Source of the DNA: Actinopolymorpha singaporensis
GTDB lineage: Bacteria; Actinomycetota; Actinomycetes; Propionibacteriales; Actinopolymorphaceae
Assembly (NCBI RefSeq): GCF_900104745.1
Contig: NZ_LT629732.1
Coordinates: forward strand, 5,195,981 to 5,259,980
Reading direction: 5' to 3'
Length of the DNA stretch: 64,000 nt
Within the stretch, counting starts at the first letter, position 1, and each line of letters starts with the position of its first letter. The translations under genes and the position numbers were made by a program. Below the pieces are notes generated by a model. The model was not told where the DNA came from. It ran no database searches and saw nothing but the letters and a program-made list of their open reading frames with translations. Positions 47,105-56,694 of this stretch are shown here, one piece after another.

Positions 47105-47997
47105 CGAAAACGCCCGCGACCACCGCTGAGGACCGGCGCGGAGTCGCTGTCGACCGGCGGGAAGGGGCCGTCGACCGGCGTGGCCACGGTGTCAATCCGT
47201 CCTTGCTGGCGGGCGGAATCCTCGTCGCGCTGGTCGTCGCAGTGGCGCTGGTGTCGTTCCTGTGGACCCCGCACGACCCAGGCCGGGTGGATGCCGCGCA
47301 CCGGTTGCTCGGACCGGACGGCACGTACTGGCTGGGCACCGACAAGTTCGGCCGGGACATCGCCAGCCGGCTGATGGTGGGTGCGCGGACGACGTTGTTC
47401 GTCGGCGTCGTCGCGGTCGGGGTGGCCGCCGTGCTGGGTACGCCGCTCGGCATCTGTGCCGGGATGTCCCGCGGCCTGGTCGGCGGCCTGCTCGCCCGCG
47501 CGACCGACCTGGCGATGGCCTTTCCCGCACTTCTGCTGGCCATCATGTTCGGTGCGGTGTTCGGGGCCGGCACGCTCACCGCGATGGTGGCGATCGGTCT
47601 GGCGACCGTACCCGCGTACGTCCGGATCGTGCGGGCAGGCACGCTGTCGGTGCTGGCCCGGGAGTACGTCCTCGCCGCCCGGGCGGCCGGTCGCCGCGGA
47701 CCCGGCATCGCGGTGCGGCACGTGTTCCCGAACGTCGCCGGGCTGGTCATCGTGCAGGGTTCGGTGTCGTTCGCGATCGCCGTGCTCGCCGAGGCCGGGC
47801 TGTCGTTCCTCGGCTTCGGCACGGCACCGCCGACGCCCTCGTGGGGGCGGATGCTGCAGGAGTCGCAGGAGTTGCTGTTCGTGCACCCGCTGCTGGCGTT
47901 GTGGCCGGGCCTTGCCATCATGCTCGCCGTACTCGGCTTCAACCTCGCCGGCGACGGTCTCCGCGACCGCTACGACCCCCGGTCGGCCGCCCGATGA
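47101..47997 (+). CDS. ABC transporter permease (DppC type)
   Basis: 298 aa. The N-terminal 30 residues carry a DRREGAVDRRG repeat-like stretch, then five to six helices. Family signatures are WLGTDKFGRDIASRLMVGAR, the EAA loop YVLAARAAGRRGPGIAVRHVFPN and the end FNLAGDGLRDRYDPR. ATGA overlaps on both sides couple it to the other permease and to the ATPase. Confidence 0.92.
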   Translation: MTKTPATTAEDRRGVAVDRREGAVDRRGHGVNPSLLAGGILVALVVAVALVSFLWTPHDPGRVDAAHRLLGPDGTYWLGTDKFGRDIASRLMVGARTTLFVGVVAVGVAAVLGTPLGICAGMSRGLVGGLLARATDLAMAFPALLLAIMFGAVFGAGTLTAMVAIGLATVPAYVRIVRAGTLSVLAREYVLAARAAGRRGPGIAVRHVFPNVAGLVIVQGSVSFAIAVLAEAGLSFLGFGTAPPTPSWGRMLQESQELLFVHPLLALWPGLAIMLAVLGFNLAGDGLRDRYDPRSAAR

Positions 47998-49772
47998 CAA
48001 CCGACGCGCGGAGTGTGCCGGCGGGGTCGCCGGAGGGATCGGGCAGGCCTGACAAGCCGGCGTTGACAGTGACCGGGCTGCGGATCGGCACCACCGGTCG
48101 TTCCCTCGTGCGCGACGTCAGCTTCACGATCGCGCCTGGCGAACGCGTCGGCCTGGTGGGCGAGTCCGGTTCGGGGAAGTCGCTGACCAGTCTGGCCGTG
48201 ATGGGCCTGCTGCCCGAGGGGTTGCGCGCGCAGGGCGAGGTTGCGCTGGCCGGTACGCGTGGGAACCTGCTGGACCGCGACGACCGCGCGATGTCGCGGC
48301 TGCGCGGCAAGGCGATGGGCATGGTGTTCCAGGAGCCCATGTCGGCGCTGAACCCCGTTCGGCGCGTCGGCGACCAGGTAGCCGAGGTGCTCCGCATCCA
48401 CCGACCCGAGCTCGGCCGGCCGGGGGCGGCGGCCCGGGCCGTGGAACTCCTCTCCGCCGTACGCCTGCCCGACCCCGGCGAGGCCGCCCGGGCGTACCCA
48501 CACCAGCTGTCGGGCGGCCAGCGCCAGCGGGTGGTGCTGGCGATCGCGCTCGCCAACGATCCCGCCGTGCTGTTGTGCGACGAACCCACCAGCGCCCTGG
48601 ACGTCACCGTGCAGGCGCAGGTTCTGGACCTGATCGTGGCCGGCACCGCGACCCGCGGCACCGGGCTGCTGTTCGTCACCCACGACCTGGCCGTGGTGGC
48701 CACCGTGTGCAGCCGCGTGCTGGTGATGCGGGACGGCGAACTCGTGGAGACCGGCCCGGTCGCGGAGGTGTTCGACCGGCCGCGCCACCCGTACACACGT
48801 GCCCTGGTCGGCGCCGCCGACCTCGGCGGATCCGCACCGCCGCGGCGTCCGGAGCCCGCCGGACAGCACCCCGGACAGTCCGCCGGACAGTCCGCCGGGG
48901 AGTCCGCCGGGCAGTCCGGGTCGCCGCCGATGGTGTCGGTGTCCGGAGTGTCCCGTACCTACCGCCGGGCCCGTACGTCACTGCGTACGCCGCCGTCGGT
49001 GGAGGCGCTGCGGGACGTGAGCTTCGACATCGCCGCCGGGCAGCGGTTCGGCATCGTCGGGGAGTCCGGCTCGGGCAAGTCGACGCTGGTACGCCTGCTG
49101 GCCGGGCTCGACAAGCCGAGCGCCGGCACCGTCCGCTTCGCCGGGCAGCGGGTCGACGGACAGCCCGAACGCCGGCTGCGGTTCGTACGCGAGGACCTGC
49201 AACTGGTCTTCCAGGACCCGACGGGTTCGCTCGACCCCCGCATGCGGGTCGGGGAGATCGTCGCCGAGCCGCTGGTCGCGCTGCGCGGCCGGGCCTGGCG
49301 TACGCACCTGCCCCGCGTACGCGACCTGCTCGCCGCCGTCGGCCTGCCCGCCGACGCAGCGGACCGCTACCCGCACCAGTTCTCCGGCGGGCAGCGGCAG
49401 CGGATCTCCCTCGCCCGCGCGCTGGCGCCCGCCCCGAAGGTGCTGGTGGCCGACGAACCGGTCAGCGCCCTGGACGCCTCGGTCCGCGGCCAGGTGCTGG
49501 ACCTGCTCGCGTCACTCGCGGACTCGTTCGGACTGACACTGGTGTTCGTGTCGCACGACCTGTCGGTGGTACGCCGGGTCTGCGACACCGTTGCCGTCCT
49601 GCACGCGGGCGAGCTGGTCGAGCTGGGACCGGCGGAGCAGGTGCTCACCCGACCCCAACACCCTTACACACAAGGGTTGCTAGCCGCGGTGCCCAGCCTG
49701 TCCCGGGCACTGGCCCAGGCCGCGGCGGCCGAACTCGCCGGCGAGCAGCCGCGGCCCGGACCGTCGTCCTGA
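47994..49772 (+). CDS. Fused oligopeptide ABC transporter ATPase (DppD-DppF type)
   Basis: 592 aa with two complete ATPases. Domain 1 has GESGSGKS, FQEPMSALNP, LSGGQRQR, LLCDEPTSALD; domain 2 has GESGSGKST, FQDPTGSLDP, FSGGQRQR, VADEPVSALD. Each ends with the HPYT oligopeptide-transporter motif. The linker at about 290-320 is a GQSAG repeat encoded by 12-bp tandem repeats near 48870-48925. A fused chain removes the need for separate dppD and dppF; no further subunits are needed. Confidence 0.93.
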   Translation: MTTDARSVPAGSPEGSGRPDKPALTVTGLRIGTTGRSLVRDVSFTIAPGERVGLVGESGSGKSLTSLAVMGLLPEGLRAQGEVALAGTRGNLLDRDDRAMSRLRGKAMGMVFQEPMSALNPVRRVGDQVAEVLRIHRPELGRPGAAARAVELLSAVRLPDPGEAARAYPHQLSGGQRQRVVLAIALANDPAVLLCDEPTSALDVTVQAQVLDLIVAGTATRGTGLLFVTHDLAVVATVCSRVLVMRDGELVETGPVAEVFDRPRHPYTRALVGAADLGGSAPPRRPEPAGQHPGQSAGQSAGESAGQSGSPPMVSVSGVSRTYRRARTSLRTPPSVEALRDVSFDIAAGQRFGIVGESGSGKSTLVRLLAGLDKPSAGTVRFAGQRVDGQPERRLRFVREDLQLVFQDPTGSLDPRMRVGEIVAEPLVALRGRAWRTHLPRVRDLLAAVGLPADAADRYPHQFSGGQRQRISLARALAPAPKVLVADEPVSALDASVRGQVLDLLASLADSFGLTLVFVSHDLSVVRRVCDTVAVLHAGELVELGPAEQVLTRPQHPYTQGLLAAVPSLSRALAQAAAAELAGEQPRPGPSS

Positions 49773-49803
49773 GTGGGCAGCGATTCCTCCGCGGAGGAGT
49801 CCT

Positions 49804-50676
49804 TCAGCCGGCGGATCGATCACCGGCCAGATCGGTCGCCCGGTCGGTGGTCCCGGCGCCCGTCCCAGCCTGGTCGGCCCACCGGCCGGTCCGACGGCGC
49901 AACGGTTCGAGCGCGTCCGGGCCGTGGGCGTACCTCCGGGCCAGGTCGGCCAGCATCATCTGCCCGGCCCAGCGCAGGCAGTCGGCCGGGATGGAGGTCG
50001 CCTCCGGACCGTAGCCCGCGGCCCATCCGTCGGCGAGTTCACCCAGCAGGTTTCGCTCGGATGCCGGCAAAACGGCCAGGGCGGGATCGACGGTCAGGAG
50101 TGCGTACGTACGGGCGATATCCAGGAGCGGGTGACCGCGACGGGCGTTGACCCAGTCCACGATGCCGCTCACCTCGTCCCCGTCGACCAGGACGTTCAGC
50201 GGATGCCAGTCCAGGTGCAGCAGCGCACCGGCCGTCCGGTCAAGGCCGGCCGGTGCCGCGGCCCGGGCGTCGACCGCGGCCGCCACCTCCGCCGGTGCCG
50301 GGACGCGGTGCAACTCACGGTGTGCGGCCCCCATCAGCTCACCCAGGCGACGGGCCGACCCGAGCCCGGCCCGGAGCACGTCCGCGACGGTCCGCCCCGG
50401 AAGCCAGCTGAGCAGCAGGACCTCCAACCGATCGTTACCGGCGTGCCGCACCACCTCCGGCACGGGGAGTCCGGCCGAGCCGGCGGCCCGCATCGCCGCG
50501 AGCTGGGCCGGGATGCCCGACCCGGGCGCCGCGCAGCGCAGGGCGTACGGCGTACCGTCGTACCACACCTTCCACGTCTCACCGGTCGCGCCGCCGGCCG
50601 CCTCCACCGCTGCGTCGGCGGGCAGGTCGACGGCGGCCAGCGCCTCGGCCACCGTGGACTCCATGGGGTGGGTCAT
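49804..50676 (-). CDS. Aminoglycoside phosphotransferase (APH) family kinase-like protein
   Basis: 290 aa. The catalytic loop HLDWHPLNVLV (HxDxxxxN) and the metal Asp in GIVDWVNARRGHPLLDIAR are intact. The N-lobe nucleotide site is weak: GATGETWKVW with a possible shortened glycine loop and no clear Lys before ALRC. It could act on a small alcohol-bearing metabolite; antibiotic resistance is not implied. It is convergent with the transporter operon (31-nt gap) and divergent from the DUF427 gene. Confidence 0.85.
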   Translation of the reverse strand: MTHPMESTVAEALAAVDLPADAAVEAAGGATGETWKVWYDGTPYALRCAAPGSGIPAQLAAMRAAGSAGLPVPEVVRHAGNDRLEVLLLSWLPGRTVADVLRAGLGSARRLGELMGAAHRELHRVPAPAEVAAAVDARAAAPAGLDRTAGALLHLDWHPLNVLVDGDEVSGIVDWVNARRGHPLLDIARTYALLTVDPALAVLPASERNLLGELADGWAAGYGPEATSIPADCLRWAGQMMLADLARRYAHGPDALEPLRRRTGRWADQAGTGAGTTDRATDLAGDRSAG

Positions 50677-50733
50677 GGCCGGAGGTTACCGCCTCGGGTT
50701 TTGCGCCGGAACCATCCGAGCAAGGGAGCTGCC

Positions 50734-51534
50734 ATGAGCACCGACAGCCGCGACAGCCGTGCCCGCCGTGCCGACCGTGCCGACCGTGACCGGGCGGCCC
50801 GGATCCGGGTGGAACCCAGCCCGAAGCGGGTGCGGGTGGTCCTCGGCGGCCACCCGGTAGCCGACACCGAGCACGCCCTGCTGGTGTGGGAGAAGCCGAA
50901 CTACCCGACGTACTTCCTGCCCGCCCGCGATGTGCGCACCGACACCTTCCGCACGACCGGCGAGCACGACCACTCCCCTGGCCTGGGTGACGCCGAGATC
51001 CACACAGTCGTCGTGGGCGAGCGCGAGGCACCAGGCGCCGCCAGGTGGTACCGCGACTCCCCAGTCGCCGAACTCAGGGACACCGTCCGGCTGGACTGGA
51101 CCGCGATGGACGCGTGGTTCGAGGAGGACGAGGAGGTCTACGTCCATCCGCGCGACCCGTTCAAGCGCGTGGACGTGCTCGCGAGTTCCCGGCACGTACG
51201 CGTCGAGGTCGGCGGGGTGACCGTGGCCGAGAGCACCCGGTCGCGCATCCTGTACGAGACCGGCCTTCCGCCTCGTTACTACTTCCCCAAGACCGACGTC
51301 CGGCTGGACCTGCTGGAGCCCAGCGACCATCACACACAGTGCCCCTACAAGGGAACCGCGAGCTACTACACGGTCGTGGTCGAGGACGACCGGCACGAGA
51401 ACCTCGCCTGGTGGTACCAGCACCCCGCGCTGGAGAGCGTCAGGATCGCGGGCCACGTGGCGTTCTACAACGAGTTCGTCGATCTGTACGTCGACGGGCG
51501 ACTCCTTCCGCGGCCGGCGACGCCGTTCAGCTGA
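50734..51534 (+). CDS. Double DUF427 domain protein
   Basis: 266 aa with two DUF427 modules. The first is at about 30-120 (VRVVLGGHPVADTEHALLVWEKPNYPTYF, then TVVVGEREAPGAARWYRDS). The second is at about 155-255 (VRVEVGGVTVAESTRSRILYETGLPPRYYF and CPYKGTASYYTVVVEDDRHENLAWWYQHP). The second keeps the canonical CPYKG; the first reads HDHSPGLGD instead, so only one may be fully functional. DUF427 is a small beta fold of uncertain role. The N-terminus is a DSRDSRARRADRADRD repeat. Confidence 0.9.
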   Translation: MSTDSRDSRARRADRADRDRAARIRVEPSPKRVRVVLGGHPVADTEHALLVWEKPNYPTYFLPARDVRTDTFRTTGEHDHSPGLGDAEIHTVVVGEREAPGAARWYRDSPVAELRDTVRLDWTAMDAWFEEDEEVYVHPRDPFKRVDVLASSRHVRVEVGGVTVAESTRSRILYETGLPPRYYFPKTDVRLDLLEPSDHHTQCPYKGTASYYTVVVEDDRHENLAWWYQHPALESVRIAGHVAFYNEFVDLYVDGRLLPRPATPFS

Positions 51535-51550
51535 CGAGTCCGGCCGATCA

Positions 51551-51621
51551 GGCGGGGCGCGGAATCGCGAAGGTGGGAAGACCTGGGGGCCCATAGCACC
51601 CATAACCCTTCCCACCCCGCC
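51551..51621. terminator. Bidirectional terminator between DUF427 and hisF
   Basis: GGTGGGAAG (51572-51580) and CTTCCCACC (51608-51616) form a perfect 9-bp stem, and outer GGCGGGG/CCCCGCC segments can add to it. It sits between two convergent genes and can serve both strands. Confidence 0.6.
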
Positions 51622-51645
51622 GAACGAGTCCGGCCTGGCCTCGGC

Positions 51646-52419
51646 TCAGCGGACGACGTGACCGGCCTGACGCAAGGTCTCCTTGACGTCGCCGATCCGC
51701 AGGTCGCCGAAGTGGAAGACGCTCGCCGCCAGTACGGCGTCGGCACCCGCGTCGATCGCCGGCGGGAAGTCCGACAGCTTGCCCGCACCGCCGCTGGCGA
51801 CCAGCGGGATGTCCACGACCTTGCGCACGGCGGCGATCATCTCCACGTCGTAGCCCGCCTTCGTACCGTCGGCGTCCATGGAGTTGAGCAGGATCTCCCC
51901 CGCCCCCAGCTCGGCTCCGCGCCGCGCCCACTCCACCGCGTCCAGTCCGGCACCGCGGCGCCCGCCGTGCGTGGTCACCTCGAACCCGGACGGCATCCCC
52001 TCGGCCCGGCGCGCGTCCACCGACAGCACCAGCACCTGCGAACCGAACCGGTGGGCGATCTCGGCCACGAGGTCCGGCCGGGCGATCGCCGCGGTGTTGA
52101 CCCCGACCTTGTCCGCGCCGGCCCGCAGCAACCGGTCGACGTCCTCCACCGACCGGACTCCCCCGCCTACGGTCAACGGGATGAACACCTGTTCGGCGGT
52201 ACGGCGTACGACGTCCTGGGTGGTCTCCCGGCCCTGCGCGGAGGCGGAGACGTCGAGGAAGGTGAGCTCGTCCGCGCCCTCGGCGTCGTAGACCTTGGCC
52301 ATCTCCACCGGGTCGCCGGCGTCGCGGAGGTCGGCGAAGTTGACGCCCTTCACCACCCGGCCGGCGTCGACGTCAAGACACGGGATGACCCGGACCGCGA
52401 GACTGCTGCTGGTGGTCAT
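51646..52419 (-). CDS. hisF: Imidazole glycerol phosphate synthase cyclase subunit
   Basis: 257 aa TIM barrel that uses HisH-derived ammonia and PRFAR to make IGP and AICAR. Catalytic Asp16 in [16 protein letters not shown] and the second Asp in VLSVDARR are present; phosphate sites are VGGGVRS and ASGGAGKL. Its ATG overlaps the stop of the upstream YbhB-like gene (ATGA), so it now depends on that gene rather than directly on priA. It ends at a bidirectional terminator. Confidence 0.96.
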   Translation of the reverse strand: MTTSSSLAVRVIPCLDVDAGRVVKGVNFADLRDAGDPVEMAKVYDAEGADELTFLDVSASAQGRETTQDVVRRTAEQVFIPLTVGGGVRSVEDVDRLLRAGADKVGVNTAAIARPDLVAEIAHRFGSQVLVLSVDARRAEGMPSGFEVTTHGGRRGAGLDAVEWARRGAELGAGEILLNSMDADGTKAGYDVEMIAAVRKVVDIPLVASGGAGKLSDFPPAIDAGADAVLAASVFHFGDLRIGDVKETLRQAGHVVR

Positions 52420-52949
52420 GCCTCGAAGGTCGGGACGAGCATCGCCCGGCCGACGGTGTGCCCGAACAGGTTGAAGCCGAGCAGCGCCGGGCTCGCACCT
52501 TCGGGCAGGTCGAGGGAGTCCACGTCGAGGGCGTGCACCACGAAGAAGTACCGGTGCGGACCGTGCCCGGCCGGCGGGGCGGCACCGAGGTACTGGCGTA
52601 CGCCGCCGTCGTTGGTGAGGGTGACCGCGCCGTCCGGCAGCTTGGCACCGTCCGGGTCACCGGCGCCGGTGGGCAACTCGGTCGTGGTCACCGGGAGGTT
52701 GTAGACGGCCCAGTGCCAAAAGCCGCTCGCCGTCGGCGCGTCCGGGTCGTAGACGGTCACGGCGAAGCTGCGGGTCTCCTCGGGGAAGCCCGACCAGGCA
52801 AGGTGCGGTGAGGTGTCGGACCCGCCCGCACCGAAGATCCCGGACAGATGCGGCGTCGCCATCGTCTGACCGTCGGCGATGTCGTTGCTGGTCAGGGTGA
52901 ACTCCGCCGCCTTCGGCAGCGCCTCGTAGGGGTTCGGTGCCGAGCCCAT
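52416..52949 (-). CDS. YbhB/YbcL family (PEBP-like) protein
   Basis: 177 aa phosphatidylethanolamine-binding-protein fold. Signatures are [52 protein letters not shown] and [13 protein letters not shown]. These form the anion-binding pocket (DPDAP, GxxxY, HR). The ATG at 52949 follows GGAGG. The stop overlaps the hisF start. The cytosolic function is unknown; lipid or phosphate-ester binding is possible, notable next to a lipid-type acyltransferase. Confidence 0.9.
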   Translation of the reverse strand: MGSAPNPYEALPKAAEFTLTSNDIADGQTMATPHLSGIFGAGGSDTSPHLAWSGFPEETRSFAVTVYDPDAPTASGFWHWAVYNLPVTTTELPTGAGDPDGAKLPDGAVTLTNDGGVRQYLGAAPPAGHGPHRYFFVVHALDVDSLDLPEGASPALLGFNLFGHTVGRAMLVPTFEA

Positions 52950-52992
52950 GGATCCTCCCTCAGCCGGTTGGTCCGGTTGCTTCCTTCGTACG

Positions 52993-53925
52993 CTAGCGCC
53001 ACGCGCCGCGCTTGCTGCCCTCGGCGGGCGGAGCGGTCTGAGCCCAGATTCGCCGCCACGACGCGACCTGCGGCCCGGACGGGTCGGGCGTCTCTCCCCG
53101 TGCGGCCCGCCGGGTGGCGTCCCACCAGGTGGTCGCGTCCTCGTCCAGCAGCTGCGCCACGGCCGCTGAGATGCGGGGCGCGAACGTGCGCGGCGCCTCG
53201 CCCTCCGCCGGCCAGATCGGCGCACCGAACCGTACCCGCACCGGCAGCCGGCCCGGACGGGGCCAGCCGCGCCCGCGCGGCATCGCGGCGTAGGAGCCGC
53301 GGATCCCGATCGGGACGACGGGTACGCCGTGCTCGACGGCCAGCCAGGACGCACCCAGGCGGAACCTGCCGGCCCAGCCGTCCACCGAACGCGTCCCCTC
53401 GGGGAACACCACGACGTTCCAGCCCTGGTCGAGCAGGTCCCCCGGCGTGGTCGACAGGGTGCCGCCGCGGCGTTCGATCGGGAAGGTGTTGAACACCATC
53501 GCCGAGCCGCTGGCGCGCCACCAGGTGTCGAAGAAGTAGTCGGCGGCGGCCGCCACGGCGGTGCGGCGGCGCCACTCGTCCGGCAGCGAGCACAGGATCA
53601 GCGGGGTGTCCAGGTGCGAGGTGTGGTTGGCCACGAACAGCACCGGCGGCTTCAGGGTGGTGAGGACGTCCAGCCCGGCCGTCTGCGGCGTGATGGTGGA
53701 GTTCAGCAACGGGTGCAACCCGAACCTCTGCACGACGTCGCGCACGGCGTTGGCGGTTGGCGTACGAGCCCAGGCCGTCGGGAACACCGAGGGCTGCTTG
53801 GGCGGCTGGAAGGGCTGGGCCGACAACGGCACCAGCGGCCGCCGGCCCCACCGCCAGCCACGCGCCACCGTCCGCACGTCCTGCGCGGTCTCCCTGACGA
53901 AGCGCACGGGGTTCTTCTCGCTCAT
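52993..53925 (-). CDS. 1-acylglycerol-3-phosphate acyltransferase-like (PlsC family)
   Basis: 310 aa. The acyltransferase motifs are NHTSHLD (HX4D, near residue 100), FPIERRGG and the phosphate-binding [10 protein letters not shown] (near 173), with [12 protein letters not shown] after. The N-terminal 60 residues and C-terminal 65 are extensions beyond a minimal PlsC. It begins 7 nt after the LarA-like gene. The acceptor may be lysophosphatidate or another lipid; its coupling to a reductase-dehydrogenase cluster suggests a specialised lipid. Confidence 0.88.
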   Translation of the reverse strand: MSEKNPVRFVRETAQDVRTVARGWRWGRRPLVPLSAQPFQPPKQPSVFPTAWARTPTANAVRDVVQRFGLHPLLNSTITPQTAGLDVLTTLKPPVLFVANHTSHLDTPLILCSLPDEWRRRTAVAAAADYFFDTWWRASGSAMVFNTFPIERRGGTLSTTPGDLLDQGWNVVVFPEGTRSVDGWAGRFRLGASWLAVEHGVPVVPIGIRGSYAAMPRGRGWPRPGRLPVRVRFGAPIWPAEGEAPRTFAPRISAAVAQLLDEDATTWWDATRRAARGETPDPSGPQVASWRRIWAQTAPPAEGSKRGAWR

Positions 53926-53932
53926 GTCAGGC

Positions 53933-55513
53933 TCACCGCACGTCCGAGATCAGGTGCGGCGGGTTGTGGGTGTAGGTGATCGACGGCGAACGCCCGACCG
54001 TGCCGCTCACCATCTCCAGCGCGTCGGCAAGTGTGGACGCGGCCCGGAAGCCCATCCGCTCCACCGCGCGGCGGTCCGCACCCACCCACACGACGTCGCC
54101 CACGTGGTCCATCGCGTGCGCCGCCCAGTACCACATGTAGAACGGGTGCACGCCGTGGTAGGCGTACGACGTGCGGTAGAGGTGGATGTACCACGGGTCG
54201 GTGGCGTACTGCTTCTCGAAGCGCTGCTCGATGGTCGCCGGGTCGGTCGACTCCGCCAGCACCTCCTCGAAGAAGTCGACGTAGCTCGGGTGGTGCAGCT
54301 GGCTGAACTCGTACGGCACCGGGTGGTAGAGGATGACCGCGCCGCCCGGCCGGACCACCGGCTTGTTGCGGTAGGAGTTGAAGAAGTAGCCCAGCCCCAT
54401 GCAGGTGGCGAGGATGGGGTTCATCACGGCGTTGACGTTGTACGGGCAGAGGTAGGGCACGCCCATGATGAGGACGTCGGACTGGCCCTGCACCTCCACC
54501 GCCTGCTGGCGGTAGACGTTCTCGAGAGTCTTCTCGTGCACCGCCTCGGTCTCGCCCGCGTGCACGCCGGTGATGCCGTAGGGCGCCTGAATGCCCTGGA
54601 AGATCTTCCGCTTCAGCTTCGACGGGGCCACTGCCAACCCGCGCTTGGCGGCCAGCATGGTGGCCTGGTCGCGGACGTTCCACTCCCACTCGCGCTTGTT
54701 CAGGAACTCGTACGGCGCGGGGAACACGTCGTTGTTGAGCGTGGTCTCGATGGTGAAGATCTTCAGGTGGTCCTTCAGCAGCCGGCCCATCCGCCAGGCG
54801 GAGTGGTGCATGGCCGACTTCTTGTGGTCCATGAACGACCGCGAGTGGACCATGGTGCGGCTGTTGTGGTGGTGGCGCAGCGAGCGGTAGGACGCCAGAC
54901 CGATCGGCACCGACTTGTGCCCGCCGTCCATCGGCACGATGTTGATGTTGACGTACACCAGCAGGTCGGACTGCGCCGCCCGCTTGTTGATCTCGACCTC
55001 TTCGCCCTGGTCGGTGGTGCCGATGAACTCGAGGTTGTCGGGGTCCTCGGCGTCGTGGTTGTAGAGCAGTCCGTCCGGCGCGAACGAGCGGTAGACCCGC
55101 TCGCCGAGGGCGTGCTGGAGCTCGCTCGGCGTCATCCGCCGGTGCAGGGCCAGCGCCGCGATGATCTGTACGTCGTCCACACCGGCCTCGGCGGCCATCG
55201 TCAGCACCTGCTCGATGACGCGCTGCCGGATGTCCGGGCGCTTCATCGGGGGCAGCGGCAGCGACACGTCGTCGAAGGCGATGGTGAGTTTCATGCCTGG
55301 CCGCAGCAGGGCCCGCAGCGGCTCGGAGTTCTCCGGCTCCTCCAGGGCGTGCCTGATCGCGCCGTCGACGTCACGCAACGCCGGCAGCGACTCCGGGGAG
55401 TAGACCACCCGGGTGCCGAGCGGGAACTTCTCCAGCCGGAACCCCTCGCCCTCGTGGACGATGAGGGGTGGCGTACGGTCGTCGACCTCGAGTACGAATC
55501 CTGGTCGGCTCAC
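53933..55513 (-). CDS. LarA-like (lactate racemase / DUF2088) protein
   Basis: 526 aa. The N-terminal DUF2088 domain shows TIAFDDVSLPLPPMKRPDIR, LHRRMTPSEL and GEEVEINKRAAQSDLLV. The loop GGHKSVPIGLAS (Lys near residue 200) aligns with the nickel-pincer-binding Lys loop of LarA (GGxK..PG), and HHHN follows 11-14 residues later, near the LarA His. The C-terminal half is longer and aromatic-rich (HPFYMWYWAAHAMDH). It may racemise or epimerise a 2-hydroxy acid or lipid head group. The GTG start (SD AAGGAG) overlaps the ADH stop. Confidence 0.8.
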   Translation of the reverse strand: MSRPGFVLEVDDRTPPLIVHEGEGFRLEKFPLGTRVVYSPESLPALRDVDGAIRHALEEPENSEPLRALLRPGMKLTIAFDDVSLPLPPMKRPDIRQRVIEQVLTMAAEAGVDDVQIIAALALHRRMTPSELQHALGERVYRSFAPDGLLYNHDAEDPDNLEFIGTTDQGEEVEINKRAAQSDLLVYVNINIVPMDGGHKSVPIGLASYRSLRHHHNSRTMVHSRSFMDHKKSAMHHSAWRMGRLLKDHLKIFTIETTLNNDVFPAPYEFLNKREWEWNVRDQATMLAAKRGLAVAPSKLKRKIFQGIQAPYGITGVHAGETEAVHEKTLENVYRQQAVEVQGQSDVLIMGVPYLCPYNVNAVMNPILATCMGLGYFFNSYRNKPVVRPGGAVILYHPVPYEFSQLHHPSYVDFFEEVLAESTDPATIEQRFEKQYATDPWYIHLYRTSYAYHGVHPFYMWYWAAHAMDHVGDVVWVGADRRAVERMGFRAASTLADALEMVSGTVGRSPSITYTHNPPHLISDVR

Positions 55514-56694
55514 CTGCTGCTCCTTAGGTCGAACGCCACCTTGACGGTCCCCAGCCGCCCGGCCGAGTGGGCATGGTCGAGCGCCTCCCGCCAACGGTAG
55601 AGGGGGTAACGGCCGCCGACCACGCCGTCCAGCGGCGCACTCGCGGCCAGGTCGAATGCCCGGGCGAAGGCTTCACGGCCCTGGGTGGCGTAGGTGCCCA
55701 CGACCTCCAGCTCCCGGAACCACACCGGCGACAGGTCCGCTCCGGCCGCCGGCATGCCCGACAGCACCACCCGGCCGCCGGCCCGGGTGACCCGGAGAGT
55801 CGTACTGAGGGAGTCCTTGCTGCCCACGGCGTCGATCGCGACGTCCACACCGCCGAGCAGGAACTCACCGCTGCGGTCAGGGGACAGCCGGAACGCCTGG
55901 GTCGCCCGCCGAACCCGGGCCGGCACCTCGTCGGGCGCCAGCACGTCGGTCGCACCGAACGCCCTGGCCAGCTCGCGCTGGCGGGCGTGCTTGGCGACCA
56001 CGCTGATCCGGCCGGCCGGAGTCAGCTCGCGCAGCGCCAGCGTCGCGAACAACCCGACCGCGCCGGCGCCGGACACCAGCACCGACCCGCCGTCGGGCAC
56101 CTGGGCCCGCATCGCGGTGTGCACCGCGCAGGCCAGCGGCTCGACCAGCACGGCACGCTCGTCGGACAGCCCTTCGGGTACGACGTGCAGCTGGCTGCGG
56201 TGAGCGACCAGCTGCCCGCCCCAGCCGCCGCCGGTGTCGGCGCAGTAGCCGGTCTGCAGGCCCGGCGAGACGTGCCCGACGGTGACCCGGTCGCAGCGGT
56301 TGGTCTGCCCGCTCGCACAGGACTGGCAGCGCTCGACCCCGCGGGCCGCGCAGGCCAGCACCGGATCGAGCACGACGCGGGTTCCGGCGGGCAGGTCCTC
56401 GCAGTCGTCGACCAGCTCGCCGACCACCTCGTGGCCGGGCACGAACGGCATCGACACCAGGGCGGAGAAGTACAGGCTGGTCTGCCCGAACAGCGCGCCG
56501 AGGTCGGAGCCGCAGATGCCGGACAGGATCGGCTTGACCCGGGCCCAGCCGGCGGCCGCGGTGCGCGGCTCCTCGCGGTTGACGAGTCGCACCGGCGCGG
56601 CCGGGCCGGTGAGGATGCCCGGAACGCGGCCACCCACCGCCCGGGCCGCGATGTAGCGGGGCAGCGAGCGGTACATCTCCAACGCCAGCATCAT
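55510..56694 (-). CDS. Zinc-binding medium-chain alcohol dehydrogenase
   Basis: 394 aa MDR. The catalytic zinc region is GICGSDLGALFG and PGHEVVGEL; a structural-zinc-like set is CAARGVERCQSCASGQTNRC. The coenzyme Rossmann motif is VSGAGAVGLFATLAL. The N-terminus is longer than usual (about 50 residues before the GroES domain). The ATG overlaps the stop of the upstream SDR-HAD gene (ATGA), and its stop overlaps the LarA-like GTG. It presumably oxidises an alcohol or reduces an aldehyde in the same pathway. Confidence 0.88.
   Translation of the reverse strand: MMLALEMYRSLPRYIAARAVGGRVPGILTGPAAPVRLVNREEPRTAAAGWARVKPILSGICGSDLGALFGQTSLYFSALVSMPFVPGHEVVGELVDDCEDLPAGTRVVLDPVLACAARGVERCQSCASGQTNRCDRVTVGHVSPGLQTGYCADTGGGWGGQLVAHRSQLHVVPEGLSDERAVLVEPLACAVHTAMRAQVPDGGSVLVSGAGAVGLFATLALRELTPAGRISVVAKHARQRELARAFGATDVLAPDEVPARVRRATQAFRLSPDRSGEFLLGGVDVAIDAVGSKDSLSTTLRVTRAGGRVVLSGMPAAGADLSPVWFRELEVVGTYATQGREAFARAFDLAASAPLDGVVGGRYPLYRWREALDHAHSAGRLGTVKVAFDLRSSR

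Noticed and set aside
49804..50676. Antibiotic resistance aminoglycoside phosphotransferase
   Set aside because: Only the general APH fold is shown; the N-lobe is atypical and nothing points to an antibiotic substrate.
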